Assembly: GCF_016862995.1 (NCBI RefSeq)
Contig: NZ_BOOA01000070.1
Span: forward strand, 1 to 40,192
DNA from: Acrocarpospora phusangensis
GTDB taxonomy: Bacteria; Actinomycetota; Actinomycetes; Streptosporangiales; Streptosporangiaceae
Length of the DNA: 40,192 bases
Direction of reading: 5' to 3'
Shown: one piece after another, positions 1 through 7,750 of the stretch
Layout of the letters: each line of letters opens with the position of its first letter
How positions within the stretch are numbered: the stretch's first letter is position 1
Notes under the pieces: model-generated
What the model saw: the letters and a program-made list of their open reading frames with translations, nothing else
Told to the model about the DNA's origin: nothing
The model's database searches: none
Translations under genes and position numbers: made by a program

Positions 1-25
1 CCAGGGTCGTTTTCGGAGCGAATGT

Positions 26-1261
26 TCAGGCGGTGAAGAGGCGTTCCGTCGGGGCGTTCAGCACATTCAGCATGCGCCCGGAGAAGAACACCGTTCCCAG
101 GCTGAGCACATGCTCGCCGAGCCCGCTCAGGAACGCCGGCGTGACCTTGTCCTCCTCGACGACCGCCCAGTTCTCCGGCAGTGACCTGGTGAAACTGAAG
201 TGAGGATCGGACAGTCGCACGAACGTGACCGGATACCCGGCGAGTTCGAGTACGGCCCCTTCCACGTCCTTGTGATCAGGCAGGCAGACCAGAACGTGGT
301 CTATGTGATCCCAGTTCCGGCGCACCATCCTCAGGGCGGTGGCGACTCCGGCCCCGCTGATGGCGGAATCCATGTAGATCTCCGTCTTGCTGCCCGGAAC
401 AAAATGGCGCGAGAGCCGTCCCGGCAATTTCACGGATTCGAGTACCTGCCTGAGCTTCCCTGGATCCGGCAATTCTCGGCCGAGCAGAGAAAGCAGTCTG
501 GCGGCGGCGGAACAACCCAGTTCGGCGTTCCATCGGCCGTACGAGGGAGGAAGGAGTTCGGACGGCAGAGTGCCGTCACGTGTGTCGAGGACGTCCACAC
601 GCAGGTTCGCCCGCTGGCTTACGAAATCCTGGATGGCTTCCTGAACGGCCGGCTGTTGTGGAAGCGACAGAACAGCCGCGGTCGTTCCGGAGATGACGCG
701 GGCTTTCTCCTGGGCGATTTCCACGACGGTGTCGCCGAGCACGCCAACGTGTTCGGCGAAGATCTCCGTCATGGCCGCCACGTTCGGTGGGAAGAGCGAC
801 ACTTCGTCTGACCCGCCGCCCATCCCGGCCTCAAGCACGAGGTAATCGGCTCCGGCCGCCTTCGCGTGCAGCACACCGGCAGCGGTGAACAGCCCCGCGG
901 GCGCCAGATGACCGGGCAACTCGTCCCGGCCGGGCAACTGCTGGAGCCCACGGCTGATCCGCTCGCCGAGCGCTTCGAGTTCGGCCGCGGAGATCGCGGC
1001 TCCGTCGACCCGGATGCGCTCCCGGTTCGACCGCAGGCCAGGGCTCGTCACCGTGACCACGCGCGCGCCCGTCGCGGCGAGGAACGCGGACGCGTACGTC
1101 GCCGCAGTGCCCTTCCCCTTCGAGCCGACCACGGTGAGCACGGGCACACTCGCTCCCGTGAGGCCGATCAGGCGGTGCAGGCTTCGCGCCCGGTCGAGGC
1201 TGCGGCGGGAACCGCCCGGCCGGGACCGCCAGTCCGCGAAGAACGCCCTGTCAGAACTCAC
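26..1261 (-). CDS. FolC-like Mur ligase family protein (divergent paralogue)
   Basis: The 411-residue protein has a GTG start and is transcribed away from folC. It keeps the FolC/Mur layout: an N-terminal P-loop reading GSKGKGT (about residues 47-53), a TSPGLRSNRERIRVDG stretch matching the folate/Mur substrate loop, a GMGGGSDE segment, and an EHVGVLGD...EKARVI segment corresponding to the ligase metal/ATP site. The C-terminal domain lacks the DAAHNP motif of FolC and has DSAISGAG instead. It is therefore probably an ATP-dependent amide ligase fold whose substrate is not the usual folate/polyglutamate pair, or it may be inactive. No Shine-Dalgarno precedes the start, and TAGACT lies 6 nt upstream, suggesting a leaderless message. 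The fold assignment is firm and the function unknown. Confidence 0.75.
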   Translation of the reverse strand: MSSDRAFFADWRSRPGGSRRSLDRARSLHRLIGLTGASVPVLTVVGSKGKGTAATYASAFLAATGARVVTVTSPGLRSNRERIRVDGAAISAAELEALGERISRGLQQLPGRDELPGHLAPAGLFTAAGVLHAKAAGADYLVLEAGMGGGSDEVSLFPPNVAAMTEIFAEHVGVLGDTVVEIAQEKARVISGTTAAVLSLPQQPAVQEAIQDFVSQRANLRVDVLDTRDGTLPSELLPPSYGRWNAELGCSAAARLLSLLGRELPDPGKLRQVLESVKLPGRLSRHFVPGSKTEIYMDSAISGAGVATALRMVRRNWDHIDHVLVCLPDHKDVEGAVLELAGYPVTFVRLSDPHFSFTRSLPENWAVVEEDKVTPAFLSGLGEHVLSLGTVFFSGRMLNVLNAPTERLFTA

Positions 1262-1267
1262 CGCGCG

Positions 1268-1273
1268 AGTCTA
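1268..1273 (-). promoter_or_regulatory. Putative leaderless -10 box of the FolC-like gene
   Basis: On the minus strand TAGACT (TANNNT) ends 6 nt before the GTG start, placing the expected transcription start at or next to the start codon. No convincing -35 is visible. Confidence 0.35.
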
Positions 1274-1334
1274 TTCGCTCCGCAAATGCCCCCTTAATGT
1301 CCCCTGAGGTGCGTACCCAGCCCCTTCTGTGCCA

Positions 1335-1363
1335 CTGACGGGACCCACTGCCCTCGGTATTAA
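1335..1363 (+). promoter_or_regulatory. Putative folC promoter
   Basis: CTGACG (1335-1340) and TATTAA (1358-1363) are separated by 17 nt and each match the vegetative consensus at 4 of 6 positions. The predicted start of transcription is within a few bases of the GTG at 1373, so the message would be leaderless or nearly so. An overlapping TAAGCT at 1361-1366 is an alternative -10. Confidence 0.4.
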
Positions 1364-1372
1364 GCTGACGCA

Positions 1373-2692
1373 GTGACAGCAGCGCAGGACATTCAGGCGG
1401 TCGAGGCCGCGATCCGGCTCCGCGGCGTCGAATGGGACCTCGATCCGACCCTCGACCGTATGGTCGGCCTGGTCGATCTCCTCGGCCGGCCGCAGGCGGC
1501 GTACCCCGTGATCCACATCGCCGGGACCAACGGCAAGTCGAGCACGGCCCGGATGGTCGAGGCGTTGCTGCGGGAACGGAGCCTCCGGGTGGGCCGCTAC
1601 ACCAGCCCCGAGTTCGCGTCCATGCGTGACCGCATCTGCGTCGACGGCGTCCCGCTGTCCGAGGAACGCTTCGTGGAGCTGTTCAACGAGCTGGAGCCGT
1701 ACTTCGGGATCGTGGACGAGAAGTTCGGGCGGGTGAGCTTCTTCGAGGTGCTCACCACGATGGCGTTCGCGGCCTTCGCGGACGCGCCCGTGGACGTGGC
1801 TGTCGTCGAGACCGGCATGGGCGGCTCCTGGGACGCGACCAACGTCGCGGACGGCACGGTGGCCGTCATCACGCCCATCTCGCTGGACCACACCGACTAC
1901 CTCGGTCCCGACGTGGAGACGATCTCGGGCGAGAAGGCGGGGATCATCAAGCCGGGGGCGACAGCCGTACTGGCGCAGCAGACCGTCGGCGCGGCGGAGG
2001 TGCTGCTGCGGCGGGCGGCCGAGGTGGGGGCGACCGTGGCGCGGGAAGGGCTGGAGTTCGGGGTCCTCCACCGCGAGCTGGCCGTGGGCGGCCAGCTGCT
2101 GCACCTGCGCGGGCTCAAGGGCGTCTACGAGGACGTCTTCCTCCCCCTGTACGGCGGCCACCAGGCCGGCAACGCCGCGACCGCCCTGGCCGCCGTGGAG
2201 GCCCTCACGGCGGGCGACGAACCCCTCGCGGACGACCTCGTACGGCAGGCCTTCGCCCAGGTGCGCAGCCCCGGCCGCCTGGAAGTGGTCCGTACGGGCC
2301 CGACCGTCATCGTGGACGCCGCGCACAACCCCGGCGGCATGGAGGCCTCCGTGGACGCCATCACGGAGGCGTTCGGGTTCAACCGGCTCATCGCCGTGGT
2401 CGCCGTGATGGCGGACAAGGACGTGGACACCATCCTGGAGCTGCTGGAACCCGTCGTCGAGGAGATCGTGGTCTCCCGGAACTCCTCGCCCCGGTCGATG
2501 GAGGCCGAGGAGCTGGCGGAGCGCGCGGAGAGCGTCTTCGGGCAGGACCGGGTCCACCTGGCGCCCCGGCTGGACGACGCCATCGACCTGGCGATCGGGC
2601 TCGCCGACCAGGACGAGTTCGGGTCGGGTGTGCTCATCACGGGTTCCGTGGTCACCGCGGGCGACGCCCGCGTTCTCCTGAAGGTCGGTTGA
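1373..2692 (+). CDS. folC: Bifunctional folylpolyglutamate/dihydrofolate synthase
   Basis: FolC adds glutamate to dihydropteroate and to reduced folates in the cytoplasm, using ATP. The 439-residue length is usual. The P-loop AGTNGKSST sits near residue 50, followed by the YTSPEF segment, GMGGSWDATN, the SLDHTDYLG...GEKAGIIKPG metal and carbamyl-lysine region, and the C-terminal DAAHNPGG motif, all canonical. It starts with GTG at 1373, has no Shine-Dalgarno sequence and a good promoter close upstream. It is followed with a few bases of spacing by a DUF4233 gene, the usual actinobacterial arrangement. It lies back to back with a degenerate FolC-like gene. Confidence 0.96.
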   Translation: MTAAQDIQAVEAAIRLRGVEWDLDPTLDRMVGLVDLLGRPQAAYPVIHIAGTNGKSSTARMVEALLRERSLRVGRYTSPEFASMRDRICVDGVPLSEERFVELFNELEPYFGIVDEKFGRVSFFEVLTTMAFAAFADAPVDVAVVETGMGGSWDATNVADGTVAVITPISLDHTDYLGPDVETISGEKAGIIKPGATAVLAQQTVGAAEVLLRRAAEVGATVAREGLEFGVLHRELAVGGQLLHLRGLKGVYEDVFLPLYGGHQAGNAATALAAVEALTAGDEPLADDLVRQAFAQVRSPGRLEVVRTGPTVIVDAAHNPGGMEASVDAITEAFGFNRLIAVVAVMADKDVDTILELLEPVVEEIVVSRNSSPRSMEAEELAERAESVFGQDRVHLAPRLDDAIDLAIGLADQDEFGSGVLITGSVVTAGDARVLLKVG

Positions 2693-2694
2693 GC

Positions 2695-3033
2695 ATGTTC
2701 GACGTCACTCCCGGCATGCGCCGTCTCGGCGCCACCGTGCTCGGCATGGAGGCGATCGTGGTCGCGCTGGCGACGCCGGTCGCCATCACGATCCAGAACG
2801 TGGAGCCCCGGCTGGCCGCCGGCGTCGGAATCGGCCTGGCGGTGCTCTGCGTGCTGGTCGCGGGCCTGCTCAGGTACCCCGCGGCCTTCATCGCCGGAAC
2901 GGTGCTCCAGGTGCTGGCGATCGCGACGGGCTTCCTGGTCAGCACGATGTTCTTTCTCGGGGCAATCTTCGCGGCTCTATGGATAACGGCGATATTCGTC
3001 GCTCGCCGTGTCGAGGGCGCGACGAAGCGCTAA
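2695..3033 (+). CDS. DUF4233 small membrane protein
   Basis: About 112 residues with four hydrophobic segments and a short basic tail (RRVEGATKR). Length, hydropathy and position directly after folC match the actinobacterial DUF4233 family, whose function is unknown. I chose ATG 2695, which has GAAGG 10 nt upstream. TTG 2689, overlapping the folC stop as TTGA, is an alternative start. Conserved linkage to folC and ndk suggests co-expression with folate and nucleotide genes, but the sequence does not show a role. Confidence 0.85.
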   Translation: MFDVTPGMRRLGATVLGMEAIVVALATPVAITIQNVEPRLAAGVGIGLAVLCVLVAGLLRYPAAFIAGTVLQVLAIATGFLVSTMFFLGAIFAALWITAIFVARRVEGATKR

Positions 3034-3036
3034 AGT
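3031..3036 (+). promoter_or_regulatory. Possible leaderless -10 box of the MFS-like gene
   Basis: TAAAGT includes the DUF4233 stop codon and lies 8 nt before ATG 3045, which has no Shine-Dalgarno sequence. The -35 is not clear, so translational coupling is an alternative explanation. Confidence 0.25.
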
Positions 3037-3044
3037 CGGCCAGC

Positions 3045-4574
3045 ATGGCCGTACCCCCCATTCAGCCGCTGCATCCTCCGCTGCACGTCGTGCGCGCGCC
3101 CGCGGCGGCCATCGTGGTCGACGTCCTGGTGGCGCTTCTGATCCTGGTGACGCTGCCGCTGGCGATCCTGGCGATCCCGAACACCATCTCCGTGGTGGCG
3201 GCGCTGCTGCCCCCGGACGTGTCGCAGATCGCGATGATGCGCGCCCACGGGCTGGCCCTGCCCGCCATGCTGCTCACCGTGCCGGCCGCGGCGCTGGCGG
3301 TGCGCCGGTTCCGGGCCGCGCCCGTGCTGGTCGCCGGGCTGACCGTGCTGGCCCTCGCGGACGCCGCCGGGGGTTTCGCCGGAGGGCCGGGAGCCGTGGG
3401 GGCCCTGCGGGTGCTGCACGGCGTCGGAGCGGGCCTGCTGGTCCCGGCGACGCTGGTGGCGGCGATGGAGCGGCCGTCCCGGCGGGTGCTGCTGCCCATC
3501 TGGGCGGGCGCGCTCGCGGTGAGCCTGCTGTCGGCGCAGGCGCTGGCGCTGTGGCCGCTGGACGCGGTGTCCTCGTGGCAGGTCACGCTCCAGCCGTACC
3601 CGCTGCTGACGGGGGTGGCGCTGGCGCTGGCGGCGGTGTTCCTGGTGCTGTGGATGCTGGGGGACCGGGAAGGCGCCGCACGGCACGAGCGGCTGTCGCC
3701 GACCGAGCGGACCAGGCTGGTCATGGCGGCGGTGCCGTCGGCGGGGATCGCGGTGCTCGCGGTGGGGACCACGTTCGACTGGCCGCCCGTCACGGTGATC
3801 GCGGTGGCGTCGGTGGCGGTGATCGCGATGCTGGGCCTGAGCTCGGTGGCCACCTTCGACGGGCCTGGCGGGCGGGCGCTGGCGTTCACCAACGTCGGGG
3901 TGGGGCTGGTCGTGCTGCCGACGGCGGCGCAGTTGACGTACGTGGAGCTGGGCGGCCTCGGCGGACCGGGACTGTCCGGGATGTGGGCGCCGTTCGGCGC
4001 GGCCGTCGTCGTGGCGCTGATGGGCGCGTACGGCGCGATGCGCGTGAGCGAGGAGAAGGCGGCCAGGCTGACCGCCGCGGGGCTGGTGACGGTCGTCGTG
4101 GGATTGTGCGCGATCCGGCTGCTCGTCCCCACCCTGGGCGGTTCGCTGCTGGTCGTGCCCTTCGTGCTGCTCGCCGGTGGGGCCGCCGTCGCGCTGGTCA
4201 GCGCGCTCCGGCTGGCGGGGCAGGTGGCCGCCCTGTTCGGGCTCTCCCTGCTGTTCCCGGCCGTGCTGGCCGGGTTCCTGCTCGGCACGGGCATCCAGGT
4301 GACCCGGCTGAGGGCGGTGAGCCTCTCGGGTGACGCCACCCGCCAGTCCCTGGTGGACGGGTTCGTGGGAGCCCTGCACCTGTGGGCGCTGATCGGCGGC
4401 TTCGTCGTCGTCCTCGTGCTGCTGCTGGCGTCGTTCCTGGCCCGGAGGTCGGCGTCGGCGTCGGCCCCGATGCCCGCCGCTCCCGAGGCGCCGGAGGAGC
4501 CTGGTGCGGTGGTGGTGCCCGCTCCGACGCCGTCCCCGGAGGACGCGGCCGACCAGCCGGGAAGTGACCGGTAA
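3045..4574 (+). CDS. MFS-like multi-pass membrane protein
   Basis: A 509-residue protein with roughly a dozen or more hydrophobic segments from about residue 20 to 465 and a Pro/Ala/Glu-rich cytoplasmic tail. The segment around [13 protein letters not shown] resembles the proline/glycine-rich antiporter motif in helix 5 of 14-TM major-facilitator drug exporters, and a soluble loop ([14 protein letters not shown]) would fit a central cytoplasmic loop. The substrate cannot be told. An upstream in-frame ATG at 2979 lies inside the DUF4233 gene and would add 22 polar residues, so ATG 3045 is preferred. The gene sits between DUF4233 and ndk. The second half is poorly conserved relative to typical MFS motifs, so this could be a degenerate or regulatory membrane protein. 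Confidence 0.7.
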   Translation: MAVPPIQPLHPPLHVVRAPAAAIVVDVLVALLILVTLPLAILAIPNTISVVAALLPPDVSQIAMMRAHGLALPAMLLTVPAAALAVRRFRAAPVLVAGLTVLALADAAGGFAGGPGAVGALRVLHGVGAGLLVPATLVAAMERPSRRVLLPIWAGALAVSLLSAQALALWPLDAVSSWQVTLQPYPLLTGVALALAAVFLVLWMLGDREGAARHERLSPTERTRLVMAAVPSAGIAVLAVGTTFDWPPVTVIAVASVAVIAMLGLSSVATFDGPGGRALAFTNVGVGLVVLPTAAQLTYVELGGLGGPGLSGMWAPFGAAVVVALMGAYGAMRVSEEKAARLTAAGLVTVVVGLCAIRLLVPTLGGSLLVVPFVLLAGGAAVALVSALRLAGQVAALFGLSLLFPAVLAGFLLGTGIQVTRLRAVSLSGDATRQSLVDGFVGALHLWALIGGFVVVLVLLLASFLARRSASASAPMPAAPEAPEEPGAVVVPAPTPSPEDAADQPGSDR

Positions 4575-4662
4575 ACTGCGCCTTGCGCGTGTGCGCGCCC
4601 CCGAATCTTCCTTCCGCGGCCGGCCCAGAGCGTGGCCGCGGATCGCATCGAAGGAGAAACCA

Positions 4663-5073
4663 GTGTCCGAGCGTACGCTTGTCCTGATCAAGCCGGACGG
4701 GGTCCGTCGCGGCCTCGTCGGCGACGTCATCGGCCGCATCGAGCGCAAGGGCCTCAAGATCGTGGCCATGGAGCTGCGCACCCTGGACGCCGACACGGCC
4801 AAGGCGCACTACGCGGAGCACTCCGAGCGCCCGTTCTTCGGCGAGCTGGTGGAGTTCATCACCTCCGCGCCCCTGGTCGCCCTGGTCGTCGAGGGCCCCC
4901 GCGCCGTCGAGGCGTTCCGCGCCCTGGCGGGCCTCACCGACCCGGTGAAGTCGGCTCCCGGCACGATCCGCGGCGACCACGCCCTGGAGATCGGCGAGAA
5001 CGTGGTGCACGGCTCCGACTCGGTCGAGTCCTCCGCACGGGAGATCAAAATCTTCTTCCCCGACCGTTTCTAG
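4663..5073 (+). CDS. ndk: Nucleoside diphosphate kinase
   Basis: Ndk transfers the gamma phosphate of ATP to nucleoside diphosphates through a phosphohistidine. The 136-residue protein begins [17 protein letters not shown], has the ERPFF and [10 protein letters not shown] segments, and carries the catalytic His116 in NVVHGSDS. Start is GTG 4663 with AAGGAG 6 nt upstream. The longer open frame from 4504 is not coding in style. It is the last gene before a strong terminator and lies in the usual actinobacterial folC-ndk-mreB order. Confidence 0.97.
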   Translation: MSERTLVLIKPDGVRRGLVGDVIGRIERKGLKIVAMELRTLDADTAKAHYAEHSERPFFGELVEFITSAPLVALVVEGPRAVEAFRALAGLTDPVKSAPGTIRGDHALEIGENVVHGSDSVESSAREIKIFFPDRF

Positions 5074-5108
5074 TCGCGTCGGCCGGTTTCGGCCGGCAGG
5101 CGCGCGCG

Positions 5109-5136
5109 AAAGCCCCGGATTCCCGGGGCTTTTCGT
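5109..5136 (+). terminator. Rho-independent terminator after ndk
   Basis: A perfect 10-bp stem (AAAGCCCCGG / CCGGGGCTTT) with a 4-nt ATTC loop runs into TTTT at 5130-5133. It separates the folC-ndk genes from the mre cluster. Confidence 0.85.
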
Positions 5137-5268
5137 ATTTCCGCAGGTAGATGGGGATAAACGTGAAGATTCTGAGGGTCGGCGTGCTCGGTCTTGGGTA
5201 CGACACGTTACGATTCGAATGCGATGCGTTATCACCTGCGGACCACCTGAAGGGGGGCCTCCTTCGCC
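5137..5268 (+). promoter_or_regulatory. mreB upstream region
   Basis: This 130-nt gap after the ndk terminator must hold the promoter of the wall-elongation operon. TACGAT at 5209-5214 is the best -10 candidate, with only a weak -35 (TGCTCG, 18 nt upstream). AAGGGGGG at 5250-5257 is the mreB ribosome binding site. Confidence 0.4.
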
Positions 5269-6300
5269 ATGGGCAGCAAGCTTGCGTTCCTCGGCCGTGA
5301 CATGGCGGTCGATCTCGGCACGGCCAACACCCTGGTCTACGTGCGCGGGCGTGGCATCGTGCTCAACGAGCCGTCGGTAGTCGCGATCAACACCACCTCG
5401 GGCAAGATCGTCGCGGTTGGCATCGAGGCCAAACGCATGATCGGGCGCACGCCAGGCAACATCGTGGCGGTTCGCCCGCTCAAGGATGGTGTGATCGCCG
5501 ACTTCGACGTCACTGAGCGCATGCTCCGCTATTTCATCCAACGCGTACACAAACGCCGCCATTTCGCCAAGCCGCGCATCATCGTCGCCGTCCCCAGCGG
5601 GATCACGAGCGTCGAGCAGCGCGCGGTCAAGGAGGCCGGATACCAGGCCGGCGCGCGGCGCGTCTACATCGTCGAGGAGCCGATGGCCGCGGCCATCGGC
5701 GCCAACCTGCCGGTGCACGAGCCCACGGGCAACATGGTCGTGGACATCGGCGGCGGCACCACCGAGGTCGCGATCATCTCGATGGGCGGCATCGTGACCA
5801 GCCAGTCCATCCGGGTCGGCGGCGACGAGCTGGATCAGGCGATCATCACCTTCGCCAAGAAGGAGTTCTCGCTGATGCTCGGCGAGCGCACCGCCGAGGA
5901 GGTCAAGATCGCGATCGGCTCGGCGTGCCTGCTGCCGGAGGAGTTCCAGGCCGAGGTTCGCGGCCGTGACCTGGTCAGCGGCCTGCCGAAGACGGTCGTG
6001 GTCTCCGCGGCCGACATCAGGAAGGCGATCGAGGAGCCGGTCAACGCGATCGTCGACGCGGTCAAGTCCACGCTGGACAAGTGCCCGCCGGAGCTGTCCG
6101 GCGACCTGATGGACCGGGGGCTCGCGCTGACCGGCGGCGGCGCGCTGCTGAAGGGCCTGGACGACCGCCTCCGCGACGAGACGGGCATGCCGGTCTACGT
6201 GGTCGACAACGCGCTCGACTCGGTCGCGCTCGGCTCCGGCCGCTGCGTGGAGGACTTCGACGCGCTCCAGCAGGTCCTGGTCCCCGAACCGAGGCACTGA
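5269..6300 (+). CDS. mreB: Rod shape-determining protein MreB
   Basis: MreB is the bacterial actin homologue that directs lateral wall synthesis. The 343-residue length is normal. The actin-fold motifs are visible: phosphate 1 [10 protein letters not shown] near residue 11, the connecting AVPSGIT segment, phosphate 2 [12 protein letters not shown] near residue 160, and the adenosine motif [11 protein letters not shown] near residue 287. A hydrophobic N-terminal patch (KLAFLGRD) may contact the membrane. ATG 5269 follows AAGGGGGG by 11 nt. It heads mreBCD-mrdA-rodA. In sporulating actinomycetes MreB acts largely in spore-wall assembly, which is family knowledge and not shown here. Confidence 0.97.
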   Translation: MGSKLAFLGRDMAVDLGTANTLVYVRGRGIVLNEPSVVAINTTSGKIVAVGIEAKRMIGRTPGNIVAVRPLKDGVIADFDVTERMLRYFIQRVHKRRHFAKPRIIVAVPSGITSVEQRAVKEAGYQAGARRVYIVEEPMAAAIGANLPVHEPTGNMVVDIGGGTTEVAIISMGGIVTSQSIRVGGDELDQAIITFAKKEFSLMLGERTAEEVKIAIGSACLLPEEFQAEVRGRDLVSGLPKTVVVSAADIRKAIEEPVNAIVDAVKSTLDKCPPELSGDLMDRGLALTGGGALLKGLDDRLRDETGMPVYVVDNALDSVALGSGRCVEDFDALQQVLVPEPRH

Positions 6301-6309
6301 GGCACAACG

Positions 6310-7245
6310 ATGAAGGACACACGGCGGGCGCGGATCGTGATGGGCACGCTGCTGGCGACCGCGCTGGTGCTGATCACCGTGGATCACCGCAGCGGCAACA
6401 GCCCTGTGCTGGGGCCGGTCCGGGGGTTCACCGCCGGAGTGTTCGGCGCGGCCGAGCGGGCCACGGTCTCGGTGACCGAGCCCGTCGGTTCGTTCTTCAA
6501 ATCGTTGGCGGGCGCGTCCAGCGCCCAGCGGCGGATCGACGAGCTGTCCAGGGAGAACGGCAGGCTGCGCGGCGAGCTGACCGCGCAGCGGCTGGACAAG
6601 CAGCGCTCGGCCCAGCTGGCCGGGATGCTGGGCCTGTCCGGGCGGGGCGGCTACCGCGTCGTCCCGGCGCAGGTGATCGCGCGCAGGTCGGCCCCCGGGT
6701 TCGAGGACGCGGTGGAGATCGACGCGGGCGCCAGGGACGGCATCCGCCGGGAGATGACGGTGCTCAACGCCCAGGGACTGGTCGGCCGGGTGGTGCAGGC
6801 GGCGGAGCACACCGCGACCGTCGTGCTGCTGTCGGACCCGGCCTCCTCGGCGGGGGCGCGGCTGGAGGGCGGCAACGAGCTCGGCGTGGTCAGCGGGCTG
6901 GGGGAGAACGGCAGCGACGGCCGGTTCATCCGGTTCCGGCTGCTGGACTCCTCGGCCCCGCTCACCGTGGGCCACCGCATCGTCAGTTTCGGCTCCCTGC
7001 GGGGCACGCCGTATGTCGCGGGGGTGCCGATCGGGGTGATCGAGCGGGTCGAGGCGACTCCCGGCGAGCTCACCCGCACGGCGTACGCGCGGCCGTTCGC
7101 CGATCTGACCTCGCTGGACGTGGTCGGCGTCGTGGTGCAGGGCCCGGCCCGGCCGCCGCGTGACTCCGTGCTGCCGGGTGGCCGGCCCGATCCCCAGCCG
7201 CGTCCGTCGCCGAAGCCGAGCAAGCCGAACGATCCGGCGGTCTGA
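6310..7245 (+). CDS. mreC: Rod shape-determining protein MreC
   Basis: MreC is a bitopic membrane protein linking MreB and MreD to PBP2 outside the membrane. The 311 residues comprise one N-terminal membrane helix (about 7-24), a coiled coil around residues 70-110 (RRIDELSRENGRLRGEL), and the double beta-barrel domain with repeated VVxQGLVGRVV- and GTPYVAGVPIGVI-like strands. A Pro-rich tail of about 35 residues (PRPSPKPSKPN) follows. ATG 6310 is 9 nt after the mreB stop, so the two are probably translated from one message. Confidence 0.95.
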   Translation: MKDTRRARIVMGTLLATALVLITVDHRSGNSPVLGPVRGFTAGVFGAAERATVSVTEPVGSFFKSLAGASSAQRRIDELSRENGRLRGELTAQRLDKQRSAQLAGMLGLSGRGGYRVVPAQVIARRSAPGFEDAVEIDAGARDGIRREMTVLNAQGLVGRVVQAAEHTATVVLLSDPASSAGARLEGGNELGVVSGLGENGSDGRFIRFRLLDSSAPLTVGHRIVSFGSLRGTPYVAGVPIGVIERVEATPGELTRTAYARPFADLTSLDVVGVVVQGPARPPRDSVLPGGRPDPQPRPSPKPSKPNDPAV

Positions 7246-7246
7246 C

Positions 7247-7750
7247 ATGGCGAGGAACCTGGGCACGATCGTGCTGCTCTTCTTCGCCCTGGTCCTGCAG
7301 GTGACGGTGGTCAACCGGCTGGGCTTCCCCGTGACGCCCGACCTGGTGCTGCTGGTGGTGATCGCGCTCGCCACGCTGCGCGGCCCGCTGGGCGGCGCGG
7401 TCATCGGCTTCCTGACCGGGCTCGCCGCCGACCTGGCTCCGCCCGCCGACCACGTGCTCGGGCAGTACGCGCTGGTCATGTGCGTGACCGGATACTTGGC
7501 CGGCCGGTGGGCGAACCGGGTGCCGATGCTGTCGGTGGCCGTGTGCGCGGCCGGCGCTCCGGCGCTGGCCGTGGGAGTCGGGTCGCTGCTGGGCGATCCG
7601 GGCGTGGACTGGAACACCTTCGTGTCGCTCTGGCCGGGTGCGGCGCTGTGCAACCTGCTGGCCGCGCCGATCGTGGTCTGGATCGTGCACCGCCTCTACC
7701 GGCCGGCCCGGCGCAGGGACGTCGTGGTGGTGGGAAGGAGGCGCTGGTGA
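7247..7750 (+). CDS. mreD: Rod shape-determining protein MreD
   Basis: A 167-residue polytopic membrane protein starting MARNLGTIVLLFFALVLQ. It has about five hydrophobic helices, a TPDLVLLVVIALATLRG segment and the conserved G-x-x-x-G-L-x-x-D-L stretch (GFLTGLAADL) typical of MreD. ATG 7247 lies one base after the mreC stop. The open frame upstream of it is within mreC. MreD anchors the elongation complex in the membrane. Its stop overlaps the mrdA GTG by GTGA. Confidence 0.93.
   Translation: MARNLGTIVLLFFALVLQVTVVNRLGFPVTPDLVLLVVIALATLRGPLGGAVIGFLTGLAADLAPPADHVLGQYALVMCVTGYLAGRWANRVPMLSVAVCAAGAPALAVGVGSLLGDPGVDWNTFVSLWPGAALCNLLAAPIVVWIVHRLYRPARRRDVVVVGRRRW

Noticed and set aside
4504-4662. 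N-terminal extension of ndk
   Set aside because: It overlaps the end of the upstream gene, is Arg-rich, and the conserved Ndk start lies at GTG 4663 with a good ribosome binding site.
5080-5098. Second terminator from the CGGCCG inverted repeat right after ndk
   Set aside because: The arms are only six bases, with no T-run, and a much stronger terminator follows at 5109.
4198-7653. 1151-codon open frame on the minus strand
   Set aside because: It is antisense to the MFS-like gene, ndk, mreB, mreC and mreD, has low-complexity Arg/Gly/His content and no family motifs; an effect of high GC at third positions.
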